A DNA stretch of 64,000 bases from Mixophyes australis (taxonomy: Eukaryota; Chordata; Amphibia; Anura; Limnodynastidae): contig JAVHZZ010000002.1 of the NCBI GenBank assembly GCA_036250195.1, positions 363,315,624-363,379,623 on the forward strand, read 5' to 3'. The notes below the pieces were generated by a model, which saw nothing but the letters and a program-made list of their open reading frames with translations, did not search any database and was not told where the DNA came from. Position 1 is the stretch's first letter. Each line of letters begins with the position of its first letter. The position numbers were made by a program, and so were the translations under genes. Of this stretch, positions 45,470 through 58,300 are shown one piece after another.

Positions 45470-45680
45470 GCCTTTAAGAGAATCCTTGCTTCAGAGCCTC
45501 CTCCCTTCTCAGTGGGGACAGAAACACGTGTACGCAAAGACGTCATACTTCCCCTTCACAACTCCCAGCCCTCCCTCCGCCTTTTGCTCTTTATTTTGCC
45601 GGGAAATTAACTGGACTGGTGCCAGATTTTAAATCCGCCCCCTGCCTGCGTGCATTCCATTTAAGGCTTGCACAAACAGC
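45470..45680. promoter_or_regulatory. GC-richer island with E-box, CRE and E2F-like sites
   Basis: Just right of the DIRS element, a GC-richer stretch holds CACGTG (45525-45530), GACGTCAT (45539-45546), 'ttttgccgggaaatt' (about 45594, E2F-like) and 'ccgccccc' (about 45635). No repeat family was recognised. Position in or upstream of MNT makes a regulatory role possible, but site matches of this length also occur by chance. Confidence 0.3.
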
Positions 45681-46589
45681 CTGCCAGAAACCATGTGCTC
45701 AGAACAGCATGCTGGTTGTACAGAAGGTTGTATGAGGGATACAGGTATTCACATCTAGCAGTGTTTTCCAGGTGAATATAAAAAAAACACTATGACATTG
45801 CCTGGATGGAAAACTTGCGGGAACCAATTTTCAAACCCGGCACTGTCTGTGGGAATCAGAAACACTTGGGGACTAAGCATTCTAACTAGAACTATTAACA
45901 ATTGTGTTTTTGTTTCTGAGAGAAAAAAAAACCCTCCCTGCTAAATACCACCATAGTTTGTAGGAGCCTCAAAACATACTCTGCTTTGGTTAGTGGTGGT
46001 TACAGCGTAAAATACTCCCTAAAAGCGTGATTTTATTTATGTAATATTCTGTTGTTATTTATACTGTTTATTATCAACAGGCTTTCATTGGCAAATATCA
46101 TTATTCTGAATCTGGATTCAATATAAACAATACAGGCCCCTAACTTGTCTCGTTTGTGAAAGTATACTTTACGGTTTATAGGTTTTTGTTTTAAAAAAAA
46201 AATAAAATTATATATATATATATATATTTTTCAACATTTTTACAACCTTGTGAAAAAACATAATAATGTTATCTACTTTATAAGGCACTTTATCCCAAAC
46301 AAGGGAAGCTGTGCGCTGGTAAGCCAGTATATAGGTGTATATCTATTCCCACCATTAATATTAATTTATTAAGCTTATAACATATCAAATGCAATATTAA
46401 AAATGCAAAACTAAACCACTACCATGATTTTCAATAATGTAATTAAGGTATATGAATGTAGTGGCAGAAACAATTGCATTTAAAGATTAAAACCTGGACA
46501 TATTCACTTGTCAGTGCACATCGGCTTTTATAAGCTGCCTCTTACCTGACGTAACAGTTTTTTCATTGATGCCTTTGTTTTTCCTTTCA
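45681..46589. other. Non-coding stretch, no gene recognised
   Basis: AT-rich; a (TA)n run lies at 46210-46229. Presumed MNT intron or upstream flank. Confidence 0.5.
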
Positions 46590-46710
46590 CCTTACATTGT
46601 ACTTTACAGACATTTTGTGCAGCGCTGTACATTGAGCATCACAATACAAACAAATTACATTATGAAAATGACCTGCTCAAGTGAGCTTACAATCTTAAGA
46701 GCTTTGTCTA
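46590..46710 (-). repeat. LINE/SINE 3' module fragment
   Basis: 'tgcagcgctgtacattgagc' and 'agtgagcttacaatcttaag' are the degenerate tail module seen also at 8195-8345. Confidence 0.55.
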
Positions 46711-47613
46711 TAAATGATCTGTGGATTGTTGGGAAACAAGTCCGTTCTCATTTGCCATGCCTGTGCCTGGCGTATTCTTAAAAAAATAAAATAAAAGGCT
46801 CACAGGCAATTATTAGGATATTTATTTGGGATTCAATACAAGTGAATGGCAGGGTCTTTTAGAATCATATGTGAAGCATTCAAAGCACTTCAAGAACTCC
46901 TGACGTACTGTTTATGTCACAAGTTGCTAAATGTGTAACAACATAATGCAGGGAATGTCGGCATCTTGGACACTGTAGCATGCTGAGCAGGCAGGCTATT
47001 AGGTAGAGGTAGGCTAAGTCCACAGCCACGTGTGGGGGCTCCTACTAGCAATGTTTTATAACCTTTATTTTCCTGGAGTAATTAGGGTAATCTGGTCTGT
47101 ACCAAAGGGATTTATCAAACTTGTTATAACATGCAGTGTCTAGCAATCAACCCATTATCTCTGACCTTGGTCTCTAAAACCATATAAAAGCTAAACTTAT
47201 TATAAGCACAACGCATTTTCTTTTTTCTTTTTTGAAGAAAAGGGAATCAAGGAACAGATTCATTTCTGGAGAAAGAATAAGGCTTCTAGCACCAACCACA
47301 TGTAATATATATAAGTCAAGTCCACTAACAATGCCAAGAAAAACCTTCTCTAAGTTTGAAAATGTTATTATTAGAATTATCATTAATTTTTAGAAGTATT
47401 GCTAATATCAGGGAACAAATTGAAAAAATATTTACTTGTAACTATCAAATACACAGAGGGGCAGATTCAATTCAGTGCAATGTGTCACGGGCATCACCGT
47501 AATGTCCAGCTATGCACATTACTGCCTATTACAGTAAGGAATCTCCGCTCACCTCTATGGGGTGTGAAGACTTTTATATGTCAAAGTGTAATTTTAATTA
47601 CATTAGTTGCATG
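46711..47613. other. Non-coding stretch, no gene recognised
   Basis: No coding or repeat signal that I can support. Confidence 0.45.
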
Positions 47614-47942
47614 CAGGGCCGGATTAACCATAGGGCTAACTGGGCTACAGCCCAGGGGCCTATGGCATCCAGGGGGCCCTTGAAAGTGCTCAGCAGCAGT
47701 ATTGATCGGTCGGGGGCGCCACCAGCCCGATCAGTGCTACTGAGCACTTTCACTGCGGTCCTTCCCCGGCGCTGTATTTTCCTTACTGAGGAGATCTCGT
47801 GAGTCTCACTCTCGCGAGATCTCCTCAGTAAAGAGGGTACAGAGCGCCGGGGAAGGAGGTAAGTGCGGGGGGAGTGGGGGCCCTCACGGGGGAATGGAGG
47901 CCACCTTAGCCCAGGGGCCTCCATTCCCTTAATCCGGCTCTG
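47614..47942. mobile_element. hAT-type MITE, 8-bp TSD gttgcatg
   Basis: Same family as 8588-8982: ends 'cagggccggattaacc' and 'ttaatccggctctg', flanked by exact gttgcatg at 47606-47613 and 47943-47950. The central palindrome 'ggagatctcgtgagtctcac' is kept. It is 66 bp shorter than the other copy, mainly lacking the duplicated 'ggatcacggggggg' block. AGGTAAGT lies at 47857-47864. Confidence 0.94.
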
Positions 47943-47950
47943 GTTGCATG

Positions 47951-49102
47951 GAGTACAGTAAGGAACCAACAAGTAAATATTGTGTGCCTGTGTTTGCATC
48001 TGGGACAGATTTTCTATACAAATTATTCTCTGAAAGTGAACTCTAGTAAAAGTCGTTGTGAACACACATTGAGGTCCATTGTAATAACCAAGTGTGGTCG
48101 CCAAATAATACTTTGCTTTAGTGCTATCCAACTGGCTGCCCACATGTTGCCCTTCAGGACACCATCTGCAGCCCCATATGTTGAACAGTACTGTTCCAAC
48201 AATTTAGGCATCTATCCCCCCCCCCCCCCCCTCACAGTAGCCACTAGTGTTATTACAAATAAAAGCCACATGGTTTCAATATGAAATCTCTCCAGTTTTG
48301 CTATAAGAAATAACTATGGTATCATTGGCTGAAACCTCCTGCGATTTCATTGGACGGAGAGGAATTCTTCCTTTCCACACTAGTTGGGTGATCTTACCAT
48401 AACACATTTATTTAGGCTACAGAGCTGCAATGAAGGAAATGGGGCTATAGTGCACAATGAGGCTATCACCTGGGCACAAAGAGTGTGGATGGGCTGCTTA
48501 TGGTGTACAAATGACAATGGTAGACAAAGCTGTATGTGGTGTACATTGTAAAATATGTGGGCATGAGGCTGGAATACTGGGTATAGAGTTGTATATGGTA
48601 GACATATGTTATGGACATGATGTTCTTATGCTGGACACGGCTGTAATGACAGGTTCACAGCTGACTATCGGGTGCATTGGGCTATGTTTGGAGGGCATTA
48701 GGCTGTTATGCTGGGTAGATGCTGTATGTGGTAGGGGCTCCTATGAACGGTAGTTTATTTTCTGCTATGTGGTGCATGCTCTTTGGATCACTTTGTATAG
48801 GCATTTTCAATGTACCGCAAACGCCATTTACACATTTACCACACAGTAACCTCTACTCCCTGTGCTGTCTGATCCTGCACCAGTATAAGTCGCCCAAAAT
48901 GTGGCCATGGGAGAGTATCCCTTTACTTTATGAATGTAGCTTTAAAACAAGTGTACTATATACCATCTACCCTCCACAATTTCATATGGACTACAACAAA
49001 GGTACTTTGTGAAATATTCCACTGATAAAATAAGCTAAAACTATATGTCTATGAGCAATAAAAGTATTATCTCATGTCTGAAAAAAATGTAAATATTTTC
49101 TC
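47951..49102. other. Non-coding stretch, no gene recognised
   Basis: A C-run lies at 48218-48231. No gene supported. Confidence 0.45.
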
Positions 49103-49229
49103 AGCACTTTAAAATTATTACCGTGAGTGATGGCTGCCTCTGAAGAGAGAACGGGAAATCTGCAGACTTCCACTGCATATTTCACCAGTGACAGCCATCA
49201 CTCATGGCAGCAATTTAAAGCGCAGAGAT
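49103..49229. repeat. Hairpin-forming inverted repeat, likely MITE
   Basis: 'gtgagtgatggctg' at about 49122 pairs with 'cagccatcactcatgg' at about 49192. The arms extend outward imperfectly to about 38 bp ('tctcagcactttaaa' with 'tttaaagcgcagaga'). Target duplications were not seen. Confidence 0.65.
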
Positions 49230-49867
49230 TGTGCAAACCAACGCTCACGTTTACTAATCACTAGTTAATTCCTACATAGGCCAATCCTGTCGCTTGACCA
49301 GAGAATTAACCAACAGGATCATCATTCAATTTAGCTACATAATATATGAACCCCCACATTGCTTCAAGTTTCATTGTGGCATCAGAGCTGTACCTGCACA
49401 GGCTGGTAGTGACCATCTCCCAAGTGCATTCTCTGCCATGTCTGATAACAATCCTAGCAATGTCAGTAAGATCATTATTTGGCATTTCAGTTGTTTTGGT
49501 GCAATATTTCAGCATGTGTGGCCGACTTTGTAATTAGGGTAAAAGGTCAGCACTTTGTTATCTAAAACAAATTCAATTGACTCCCTTCAGTCTGTGAAAT
49601 CCATTGATTTTGGGATTTCATCCCAGCATTGTTTGCATCAGGTCATTTCCCATTTATTTTGCTGTGTTCCTTTGACAAATTTACATACTCCACATAGACA
49701 GATAGATAGACAGCCTCTTACCACATTAAAAAAACACAACAAAAACCTTGTTTGTAGTTTAAAAAAAATACTTGTAGAACAGATTTCTAAGTCAGCCCAA
49801 TGTTTCTTCCCAAGTAGCAACTTTTTTGTGCTGGTGCCAACTTACATGTAAAGGTACTTTTTCCAAT
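49230..49867. other. Non-coding stretch, no gene recognised
   Basis: No coding or repeat structure beyond a short GATA run at about 49698. Confidence 0.45.
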
Positions 49868-49875
49868 GTTTAAAC

Positions 49876-50699
49876 CAGGGTTGTCCAACCCACGGCCCGC
49901 ATGCGGCCCAGCATGCCTGTAAATGTGGCCCAGAAGGAGTTTTGGTTGTGGCAAGGGGGCAGTGCTCTTAATGGCAAAAAAAAATCCTGCAAAAAAAAAA
50001 GAAAGAAAAGAAACTACTTACCTTGCGGTCACGTCAGCTGGTACTCCGGCTCCCTCCCTTGTCTCCTTCTCCGTGCGGTGCTCGCAGTGAATGTTGGGCG
50101 TGATGTCATCACGCCCAACATACATTGCGGAGCGCAGCACAGAGGAGTCACCCGCGCGAGAAGAACAATCAGCAGCACAGAATTGGAGAAAAGAAGAGTA
50201 GAGGACAGGAGAACAAGCCGATTAAAAGGTAAGTTAAGGGGGATTTTTTTTATTATTTCAAGGGAAGCTGACAAGTGAATAAAAGTCACCTGGTCCTGGA
50301 GCATCATGGACCTTATCTCCCTGCTACATACTTCTACTTGTAATACTAATGGGGCATTAAATATTATTCTCTTTAGCCCATTATAAGTTGTTATCCCTTA
50401 ACTAACATAGTGGTGTAATTATCAAAACAGGTCACAATTTGGGGTCACAGTGGTGTATATGTCAGGTACCGCAGGCCTGGTCAGGGCACCCTGATATACA
50501 ATGCCTGGCTTAAATGATATTGCATCGAAACAATACAAAAAGAGATTATAGTATAATAACTAGAGAGGATTTTTTGAACAGGGCGATTGAAAGGTAAGTA
50601 TAGGGGGATTTGAAAAAAAGTCATTTTATATATTTATATATATATATATAAATATATAAATATATATATATATATTATATATATCAATCACTTTTTTTT

Positions 50700-50743
<44 letters not shown>

Positions 50744-50869
50744 AACTATGTTTTCTATGGTTTTTTGGATGATTAGCTATCGATATTGTTAGTGTATCTT
50801 ATGTGCGGCCCAAACCAACTCGTCGTCTGCCAATGTGGCCCAGGGAAGCTAAAAGGTTGGACACCCCTG
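49876..50869. mobile_element. Non-autonomous hAT element, 8-bp TSD gtttaaac
   Basis: Left end 'cagggttgtccaaccc'; right end 'ggttggacacccctg'. Exact gtttaaac flanks it at 49868-49875 and 50870-50877. Subterminal text mentions 'gcggcc' and 'atgtggccca' on both sides. The centre has a perfect 29-bp palindrome, tgttgggcgtgatg / catcacgcccaaca around 50090-50119, holding TGATGTCATCA. Three good 5' splice-site sequences lie in it (one on the minus strand at 50016-50024, two on the plus strand at 50226-50234 and 50591-50599). TA tracts fill 50632-50734. No transposase is encoded. Confidence 0.93.
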
Positions 50870-50877
50870 GTTTAAAC

Positions 50878-53800
50878 AAATCAACTATTAACTAAAATTA
50901 TTCAGCACAACCTTTCTATCAGAAACAATAACAAGGTCCACTTATAAAGGAAACATAGCAAAAGTAAATGCTGATAAAAAAAAAAGATCATATATTGTTA
51001 AAATTATGCATATGTATTTAATTATAACAGATTCAAATAAATGTTATAAATGTGATTTAAGCATAATATGGAAAAAAAAATATTTGATCAGTATAAAAAA
51101 ATATTGCTGATAATAAGATAGTGATTGCCACCATCCGGGAGTATTAATGAGGGCTCTAGAGCAATGTGATTCAGACACCAACTTTAGATAAAAACAAAGT
51201 GTTTAAAAACGTATTTGAAGATTTTACATTACTGTCTTTTAACTTATTCCACATATAGTACAGTCAGAACATTGTTATTCAATTACTGACAAAGAGATGT
51301 AACACAGGAAAATACAAAATGAGAAGTAATCTACAATGTTGGAGACAGTACGTCTTCATAGTCAGATGTCTGATCTTCACTCCTGACGTAATATACACTT
51401 CTGATTTGCAATGACTGCAATTCTACCACAACCCTCTCCATCTTTCAGGTACATTATTTGCTGCTGTTGCAGATTCTGGCTACATAGGTGCTATAAGACA
51501 TAACGGAATTGGGAGTATTTTATGCATGTACTTGTGTTTTCTGTCCCTCCTCCTGAGCCAAACAATGACACTCCAGTCTTTTTCCCATGTAAAAGTACTT
51601 GTCATAGGGTGCTAGTGGATTTATAATGTGGGGTTGTAAATTCCAGAAAACAAGCCACATTGATTGGTAACCAAGTATGCCGTTATATTAAATACTCTTA
51701 TTTGTGTAATATTGGTAAAAAATGAATTACTGGTGAAAGAAAATATTAAACGCATATCCCTAGGAGTGAATTCAGGAGTTTCACTTACGGATTGACAATT
51801 CGGCACCAGTTTACAAAAATGGCCAAAAGATGAGTTTTATAGGTAATTATTTCTGACGAGACACTGCAACTTTCTTATCAGAAACTCATCCCTAAACTTC
51901 TCTGCCCCAAGATGCCTGCATTATGCCCTAGACACGTTCTGCCACGTTGGAGTCATATTTGCAAGTCCTGTGTAGCTTTATTTGCTAGACAGCACAGGTT
52001 ATATCCATAACCATGGTGACCATGTTACAAAAGAAATTCCATTATCTACATCTCTTGCTCATTGATTTTATTTACATTTCTATGAAAGTGTTGTACCTGA
52101 AATCAATGCATTAATAATATGAGATATGATGTTTGTTGTTTTCCCTCAGCTTTATCCTCACAGTTACCTGTTTGTGAAAACAATCTGTAATGGGAGATAA
52201 AGTATAGCCTAGAGTCACATCACACTTTTACAAAACTGTAGCTGTACTATGTCCATATACCTGTCCTTATCTACTGGATATGAATAGGTCTCTAACAATA
52301 ATGGGCTTCGGAATCCTGAGCTATCCCGCTACAACTGGATCGCCATCATACAGTTAAGTCTTTCTTCTGAATACTTGTTTGAAACAGATGCTTGTGACCA
52401 AGTCACCATCTGAATCACAGATTAGGGACAACTTTAATGGATAACAAAATGTTAAAAAAGATAAAACAAGCTCCATGTAGTACCTTAAAATGACTAGTAT
52501 TAGTTATCTTTCCCTCAACCATACAATAAACCTGAAAAGCTACTTTGTAATCAAACACACATCTGCAAAGCAAAGGGTGTTGTTCTCTTTCATATTAACC
52601 ACTTATTTTCTGAAAGCATAGGATAAAAAAACAAAAAAAAACAGTTATGCTTTAGCTACAGTACGTACCAGAAAAAAGGGGAATGGATAGCATAGCTAAT
52701 GACTGTGTGTGCTGAAATGTAAATCCTCACAATGTGTCTATAGAGAGCATGAAGTTGTATTACATATGCCATTGGAGGAATCCCAGCGCGTTTCCAGGGA
52801 GACGGAAACGAGATATTGCCTTGGAAACTGCCTCGGCTGAGTTGCTTCTTACAGATATATACTGCATCAATTTGGGACCATCTTTTCTGGAGATAACATT
52901 GAACCCTTCTTTCCATTGTCAGGAATGACAATGTGGTGGGTAGCACCTATGTTTGAAAAAACGCTTGAAAACAGCTTACTCGGTTACGCCCTTTAAAGGA
53001 GGCAGGTGGGGGGGTTTGTTCGGTTATGTAGAAATAGTGGAGTGGAACTTTAACAACATATTCATGTCTAGGTTGTTTGCAAACTTCTTAAGTTCATGAT
53101 TTGAAATTTACATCTGGACCCTGTTTTATTTAAAGTTCAGTGTTCTCGCCAGGACCTCTTTCCCGGGCGCTCCACCTGACTGTTTTTACTTGGCAACCGG
53201 CTTTTGGAGCCCTATTATAGTAAGACAAACCAGTGGTTTACTATTATAATAGGCACTGTGTGAGCACTGCAGCCAGCAGAGTGCATCAGACCACTGACCA
53301 CCAGTCTAACCCGGTGGCAATCATAACTGCGACAGTGGAAATTTCGGCACTTAATCTGCCAACATTTCCACTGTTGCAATTATGTAGCCTACCTGTCTGA
53401 CCAGTCCAGGCAGGCAGAGGTTCAGCTGCCAGGCATGAAAAAATTAATTATACTTAAACCCAAAAAAAATAGTGGCAATTAAAGTATAAAATATAGTATT
53501 ATTGTAACACAAGAATATTTATGCTAAAATCAGGGATATACTATGCTAAGCAACCATTTGATTTTTATCATTGTAGCAAGTATGTTCTCGGATATTTAAG
53601 ATTTTACCAAAAAGTGGGCAACTCTCGGTGCACATCTAACTGTGCAAAAATGGGCAGTGAACAAAAAAAATCATATTGTTTTTCTGTAATAATTTACAAA
53701 ATGAAAGCAAGTGTTTGATAGGTTTCTGCAGGTTACACAACTATTTCTGCAGAACTCTCCATGCATCAGCTTTCATAGATTTATTGCGACAACTCTCATG

Positions 53801-54535
53801 TGAAGTGGCTTTGGGAGAAAGAAAAAAAAGTGGCACAGCTTAAAAGTCAGTGGGCGGATTAATCATCCCTGTTACTAAGCAACTAAATAAACACAGGGAG
53901 CTCCCTGACTTTAGATGGCCTATATTAAATGCAGCGACACTTGTATCTCAGCACCACTCTTTGTGGCGCCAGTAGCAAACATACTGCAAAGGATCAGCTT
54001 TAATTCTTGCTACTTTTTCTGCTGTATTTCAATTTTGACAGTTCACAAGTCTGTCCCGTCCTGGTTGCAAATATATGGATGAAAATAGGAGAGAAAAAGT
54101 GTGTATTAAAACAAAATTGGTGTATTATGGGATCAAAATAACAAACAAAACACGGTGATATATAACGCCTGAAAAGTTAAATTCAATATCTGGCAATAGA
54201 TTGATTTACATGAACCGGCCATTTCATGCTCCCATAGTTCGAGAGGTGTGCCATGGAACACAGGAGTAAAAAGATAAAGAAATAAACAAGCTGATATTGT
54301 CCTCAATCCTCAAGAAAGAACACTTCCTTTAACATTCACACAATGTGATTAAGTGGCAAAATTATAGTGTCTAATCATTTAAGGATACAACTGCATGAAC
54401 ACAACTGAATAAATTAAAATTACATTCCTCTTAATCAGTGCCGGAAGGAGATTCTTAAAGGGACACACAAAAACCAATCAACACTGTGCAATAAATGCGT
54501 GACATCGATCTATTGGTGTGTGTGTGTGCGTAAAT
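50878..54535. other. Non-coding stretch, no gene recognised
   Basis: Presumed MNT intron or upstream flank. Two points only: a 'gtttccagggagacggaaac' site at 52790-52809, an X-box-like imperfect palindrome, and a decayed element starting 'cagtgttctcgccagg' near 53141 whose other end I could not place. Open frames are short. Confidence 0.45.
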
Positions 54536-54549
54536 ATTATATATATATA

Positions 54550-54665
54550 TAATCATCAACTATTTATATAGAGCTACTAATTCCGCAGCGCTGTGCAGAG
54601 AACTTATTCACACCAGTCCCTGCCCCATTGGAGCTTACAGTCTAAATTCCCACACACACACATGT
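54550..54665 (-). repeat. SINE 3' part only
   Basis: 'atttatatagagctactaat', 'cagcgctgtgcagagaactt', 'ggagcttacagtctaaattc' and a CA run are the 3' third of the SINE family. It is 5'-truncated (or the rest lost) and preceded by a short TA tract. Confidence 0.8.
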
Positions 54666-56229
54666 ACGTTACAAGTTACTGTCCAAGGTAAATGTGTACT
54701 GGTGATTATATTGTAGTTTTTTATTTTCTACAAGAATTAAGCTACATTTGTACAAAGCAGAATAAAACTGAAAATTGGGGTACTGAGCACCATATAGACT
54801 GCTTATTGATTGATAAAGATTATTCCAGCTTGTTAAAAAAGAATAAATATTGAAGATATGCTTTTAGTTTTTTAGTTTTATAAATAGGTCACTTGCGGCC
54901 TTTTCCGTTTGACCAGTACACTGTTGCAATGGTGGTTTCCTCTCTTATTACCATATCTGATGCAATGAATATGTTATAATACAGAGAAACAGACCAATAA
55001 CCTCCATCATGTCTTGGATGAATCATTCCAATAAAAAAAAAAAACTACAAGCAGTAATCAATAACAGTTTCCTGAACACCAAAATTCTGGCATCCAGACA
55101 GCCATCAAGCACTTCACTTGGGCTAAGGGGACATTTATAAGTGGACAAACACAAGCAGGGGACCACGCTACAAGCCTAACAAAATCTATGGTTTACTATG
55201 GGAAAATGGAACCTTCTAAATTGCAGGATTCTATTAGCTATACATTCACCGACGCAGTAGGTATATTGGTAAAATCTGCCAAAAGTTCATTCACTGACAT
55301 TGACACACAAACACATAATGAAGATGACCTGGGTCATACTGCACAAATCTACAAAACCACCTTGCCCTATCTTTGCTTAAACAACATAGACATAAATAGA
55401 AAAGACTGAAAAGAAATATGCTAATCTACAGGAGATCTGCATGACCCATTTATTCTCTGCTGAGAGCATGTTGCTGTAAATACAAAGCACATTATATGGG
55501 AATCACTCGTTAGACCAAACTAGCCACAAATATTGACCATGAATAATAAAAGCCATCTTACACATCATATTGCTCGGAGTCTAGGGAGACTGAAAATGGA
55601 CCATGCAGGAGACAAAGTTATCATGCTTATTATTATCTTAATGTAGCAGTTATAGCTTTTAAAATAGTTGACTCTTTTTATTTATTTTTATTTCTGGCTG
55701 ACCAGTCAGCTAGCATGGCATCAGGAGACCAGATTGCATATTTACCTGAAGTGGGATAGGGTTACAATTCCTAAAATCAGAATTAAACTAAACAATGAAA
55801 AATCATGTCATCAACCAGGACATTTTGTTGTAAAATAATAGTCTATGATTTCTTAGTTTTTTCATTTCACAAAAAAATGCTCATCACAATTAGCATGCTC
55901 CTGAAAGTACCCTGGATGTCTACATTCATAACAAATACACATGAATATTGACACCTAGCCAGATAAATGGCTAATATCACTTAATCCTCAATCTGATATA
56001 GGTCAAATTGTAGAAACTTGTTTTATAAAGAAAACATTATATCACTTTAGTTGCTCCAGCGTTTTCAAAAGGCAGGCGGACGGACAGCAGCGTTTTGGAA
56101 AAATATCCAAAGAGCTCAATACTAACGCTCTGTAACTGAAATCCATTATGTGAGCAGACCTCGTTACACAGAACATATAAGGGTTCATTACAAGCTGTAT
56201 AAGGGCTGCTCTTTTCCAGCTTTGATAAA
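54666..56229. other. Non-coding stretch, no gene recognised
   Basis: AT-rich; short frames only. Nothing supported. Confidence 0.45.
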
Positions 56230-56720
56230 ACACTAAGGGGTAGATCATTATTTGTTTATATAGTGCCAGCAAATTCCGTAACGCTTTACAATTGGGGACA
56301 TCACAGTAATGAAACAATACTAGGTAATACAGACAGACAGAGAGGTGAGTGGGCCTGCTTGCAAGCTTACGATCTATACAACAATGGGAGTCTGATACAT
56401 GAAGTCAAGTTCCACACATTGCTTATTGGTCCAGCCAGAATGCAAAGTCAAAGAGTGCTTGTTGGCTATAGGATCCAGTCACACAGCAATGTTGGTCAGG
56501 GGGTCAGAAGGTTGTAGCCTTGTGTGAACTGTTCAAAAGGGTGATAATAGGGTAACCTAGGGAGGTTAAGGAATATTATAAACATGCCTGAAGAGGTGGG
56601 TTTTCAGAGAACATTTGAAGACAAATGGAAAGTCTTATTGTGAGATGGAGGGAATTCCACATAGTGGGTGCAGCTCGAAAAAAAAGTCCCGTAGTCGAGA
56701 AGGGGAGCATGTAATGAGAG
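56230..56720 (-). repeat. CR1/L2-like LINE 3' region, minus strand
   Basis: The left end carries the tail 'tttatatagtgccagcaaat' + 'tccgtaacgctttacaa'. Further right, 'gaggtgggttttcagagaac' read in reverse gives a Ser-Leu-Lys-Thr-His-Leu-like motif common at LINE ORF2 C-termini. 'ggagggaattccacatagtg' is also typical. Frames are broken. Confidence 0.6.
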
Positions 56721-56734
56721 TGGATGAGAGACAT

Positions 56735-56935
56735 ATCTTGTGCAGATTTACTAAAGCTTCTTAAAAAGCAAATTGGAGATGTTGCCTATATAGCAATCAA
56801 TTAAATTCAAGTTATCCTTTTCTAGAGTACTAGAGAAATAATAGCTAGAATCTGATTGGTTGCTATGGAAATCACATCAAGTTTCCTTTTTAGACACTTT
56901 ATGTTGGTGTCTAATTCTAGGGGTAGATTTAATAA
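56735..56935. repeat. Decayed MITE, 40776-40945 family
   Basis: 'gagatgttgcctatatagca' and 'ctagaatctgattggttgct' match the inner arms of the MITE at 40776-40945. The ends are degraded. Confidence 0.65.
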
Positions 56936-58131
56936 AGTGTAGAAGACAGATCAAGTTTGGTTCACACTTTTAATCAGTACATAGTATATGCTCCACCACA
57001 GATTTTACTAGTATAATCTTTATCTTAAACCAAGCATTATTAACCCTGGAAAACTTGACTTCTTCTGTTAAGCCTGGCTGTCCAAAAGATATTTACTGAA
57101 ATACATACAGTGGGATGTAATCAGTTGCTGCGAAAAAATAAATATACCCTGGATAGAAACTAAATGTTGGTGACAGATCAAATTAGCTAAACTACCAAAT
57201 CAGTACAGTGCTCCCTCTTAATGCCACCCACCATAAAGCCATGCTATTGCTTAACGCCAGGTGTAATCTGCAAATATATTAAATCTGTTACATGTCTCTT
57301 TAGGACACCACACACGCTATAAAACCGTGTCATCCTGTGTTTTAAGTTGGCGTTTCAGAAGGAGCACTGTTTATTGTTACTTCTCCATGGGAGGTAGGGA
57401 ACCATATTGTAGCTCAAATGGCAGTTAAACGTAGGGTTTTGTTAAGTATTTAAGGTATTCAAACTGCTAAATTTGACACAACAGTTAAAAGGAAGTTTCA
57501 AATTTCCTTTGTATTTCCCCCATCATAAAAAGAAATTCCTAATCTCCCCGTCCCTCATCATTCCACAGATCATGTGGTGAGTAAAAGGCCTGGCAGAGTA
57601 CCAGGTATTTAACACAGCCACCCACGCGCAGAATTAAACTTTTTTGCAGTTTACGCAAACAGAATACAGACACCATATTACTCAGGGATCGAATTCTGTA
57701 CCAGTAAACAGAAAGCTCAACGCCAAGATCCACAGCACATGCTACGCTGCCAGAGACCACACGCATTCAATACACAGCAATAGTCCTAACATAGGAATCC
57801 TTCAAATGGAGAAATACTTCTTTCTGGGTTTTCATAACATCCAATGTGTATTTTATTTTACGGTATAGAATGCTATCTCTACATGCTAATGATAAAGAAA
57901 TAACGATTTCCAGATCATAAGAGTAAAGGTGGGTCTGCTTAAATATGCACTATGCTAGCTCAGTCATAGCTGCTGATATACATGTAACACCATATCAGCT
58001 GAAAATGTCTAATATGCAGAAAACAGCATGATTGTCAATACTGACCTGGTGTTCCTTCTATAGAGGTACAAGATTCTGCAGACATCCGATCCAAGGCAAA
58101 ATAGCATCACATGATAGAGGATAAGACTTAT

Positions 58132-58142
<11 letters not shown>
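56936..58142. other. Non-coding stretch, no gene recognised
   Basis: No coding or repeat signal that I can support. Confidence 0.45.
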
Positions 58143-58212
<70 letters not shown>

Positions 58213-58232
58213 CATACATACATACATACACA
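58143..58232 (+). repeat. (TA)n/(CATA)n microsatellite left of the mariner
   Basis: About 33 TA units followed by 'catacatacatacatacata' and 'cacaca', abutting the mariner end. Confidence 0.97.
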
Positions 58233-58300
58233 CACAAGGTATGTCTATTAAATAACGAGACTGATTAAATAACTCACCTTTATTTATTGGTATTAAAGAT

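Noticed and set aside
53141..53440. hAT-like element beginning 'cagtgttctcgccagg'
   Set aside because: Only a left-like terminus is visible; I could not find a matching right end or target duplication, so it is not annotated as an element.
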